Made by a program: the position numbers and the translations under genes. From assembly GCA_024640385.1 (NCBI GenBank), contig JAHEFC010000244.1:1-6104 (forward strand): a stretch of 6,104 nt of DNA, in the 5' to 3' direction. This document shows positions 5,921-6,104 of this stretch, one piece after another. Within the stretch, counting starts at the first letter, position 1; every line of letters begins with the position of its first letter. This DNA comes from Sphingobacteriales bacterium. GTDB taxonomy: Bacteria > Bacteroidota > Bacteroidia > Chitinophagales > Chitinophagaceae. The notes under the pieces were generated by a model. The model ran no database searches, was not told the DNA's origin, and worked only from the letters and a program-made list of their open reading frames with translations.

Positions 5921-6016
5921 TTATTCGGGTTTCTGACAACTTTTTTCATTCAGAGCTTTGAAATTTTTCAACCAGGTATAGGCCTTTCGCAATTGCTCCT
6001 GTTTATTGAATTTCAT
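5921..6016 (-). CDS. Possible small ORF of 31 residues, stop-start overlap with the aminotransferase
   Basis: The ATG at 6016 overlaps the aminotransferase TGA as ATGA, the classic layout for translational coupling, and the frame runs 31 codons to TAA. The product starts MKFNKQEQLRKAYTWLKNF and is lysine-rich and hydrophilic to mildly amphipathic, with no membrane segment and no motif I recognise. After it come 83 bases with nothing identified, then the two-way terminator. No independent Shine-Dalgarno stands out. It could be a real small protein, a decayed gene remnant, or chance, since a 31-codon frame is short. Only the ATGA overlap argues for it. Confidence 0.3.
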   Translation of the reverse strand: MKFNKQEQLRKAYTWLKNFKALNEKSCQKPE

Positions 6017-6104
6017 AATGCACCCAGCGCCTCGTCCAGATAAAATACCAGCTCATCAGCATTTTGCTTATTAAACGGTAAAGGGGGTTTTATTTTTAAC
6101 ACAT
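6013..6104 (-). CDS. Class III (PLP-dependent) aminotransferase, last 30 residues only
   Basis: Only the C-terminal end is in the window; the rest lies beyond the right edge. Read on the minus strand from the edge, the frame gives VLKIKPPLPFNKQ, then NADELVFYLDEALGAL and TGA. This matches the usual end of class III aminotransferases, where a (N)VLKI+PPL strand is followed by a helix containing ADxLVxxLDxxL. The form is closer to the AGXT2/phospho-lyase-like branch than to acetylornithine aminotransferase, whose PPL segment is usually preceded by IR and a different pattern, but 30 residues cannot settle the substrate. The catalytic lysine and PLP site are outside the window. The gene converges on tRNA-Gln, and its stop overlaps the start of a small ORF. 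The identification rests on this one conserved segment. Confidence 0.7.
   Translation of the reverse strand, partial: VLKIKPPLPFNKQNADELVFYLDEALGAL

Noticed and set aside
1..6104. Mobile elements, CRISPR arrays, phage or defence genes
   Set aside because: No transposase, integrase, regularly spaced repeat or defence-domain frame was found; the short inverted repeats are not accompanied by target duplications or coding content.

Overview
The window looks like chromosomal DNA of a Bacteroidota bacterium, most likely of the Chitinophagaceae type. The evidence is a tRNA gene preceded by a perfect Bacteroidota-style promoter (TTTG, 20 bases, TAnnTTTG), weak or absent Shine-Dalgarno sequences at most starts, moderate GC content, and the general look of the proteins. 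The genus is inference; no 16S rRNA or other typing marker is present.

Layout, left to right. (1) Bases 1-985, plus strand: the C-terminal three quarters of tyrosyl-tRNA synthetase (tyrS), cut by the window edge. (2) Bases 986-1068: a GA/CT-rich imperfect inverted repeat between two convergent genes, probably a two-way terminator. (3) Bases 1069-1761, minus strand: an exported SGNH/GDSL-family hydrolase. (4) Bases 1797-2672, minus strand: a cytoplasmic cyanophycinase (cphB), 35 bases upstream of the hydrolase and probably cotranscribed with it. (5) Bases 2673-2763: a 91-base divergent promoter region with a perfect 9-bp inverted repeat and an inner 10-bp palindrome. (6) Bases 2764-5409, plus strand: a full-length cyanophycin synthetase (cphA). 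(7) Bases 5410-5725: no gene, but two hairpins and a strong terminator after cphA, then the tRNA promoter. (8) Bases 5726-5796, plus strand: tRNA-Gln(TTG), followed by a strong two-way terminator at 5798-5837. (9) Bases 5921-6104, minus strand: the last 30 residues of a class III aminotransferase entering from the right edge, and a possible 31-residue ORF overlapping its stop codon.

The biological centre is a compact cyanophycin module. CphA uses ATP to polymerise aspartate and arginine into multi-L-arginyl-poly-L-aspartate, a nitrogen, carbon and energy reserve. CphB cuts the polymer to beta-Asp-Arg dipeptides. Here the two genes are transcribed away from each other from one short control region, which would let one regulator set the balance between storage and use. 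CphA keeps the motifs of both ATP-dependent ligase sites and an HxxEH motif in its N-terminal domain, consistent with a primer-generating hydrolytic site. The isoaspartyl dipeptidase needed to finish degradation is not in the window.

I did not find a wholly new system. The points most worth a second look are the divergent cphA/cphB arrangement with its operator-like repeat, the HxxEH motif, the exported hydrolase attached to the cyanophycinase gene, and the GA-rich inverted repeat.
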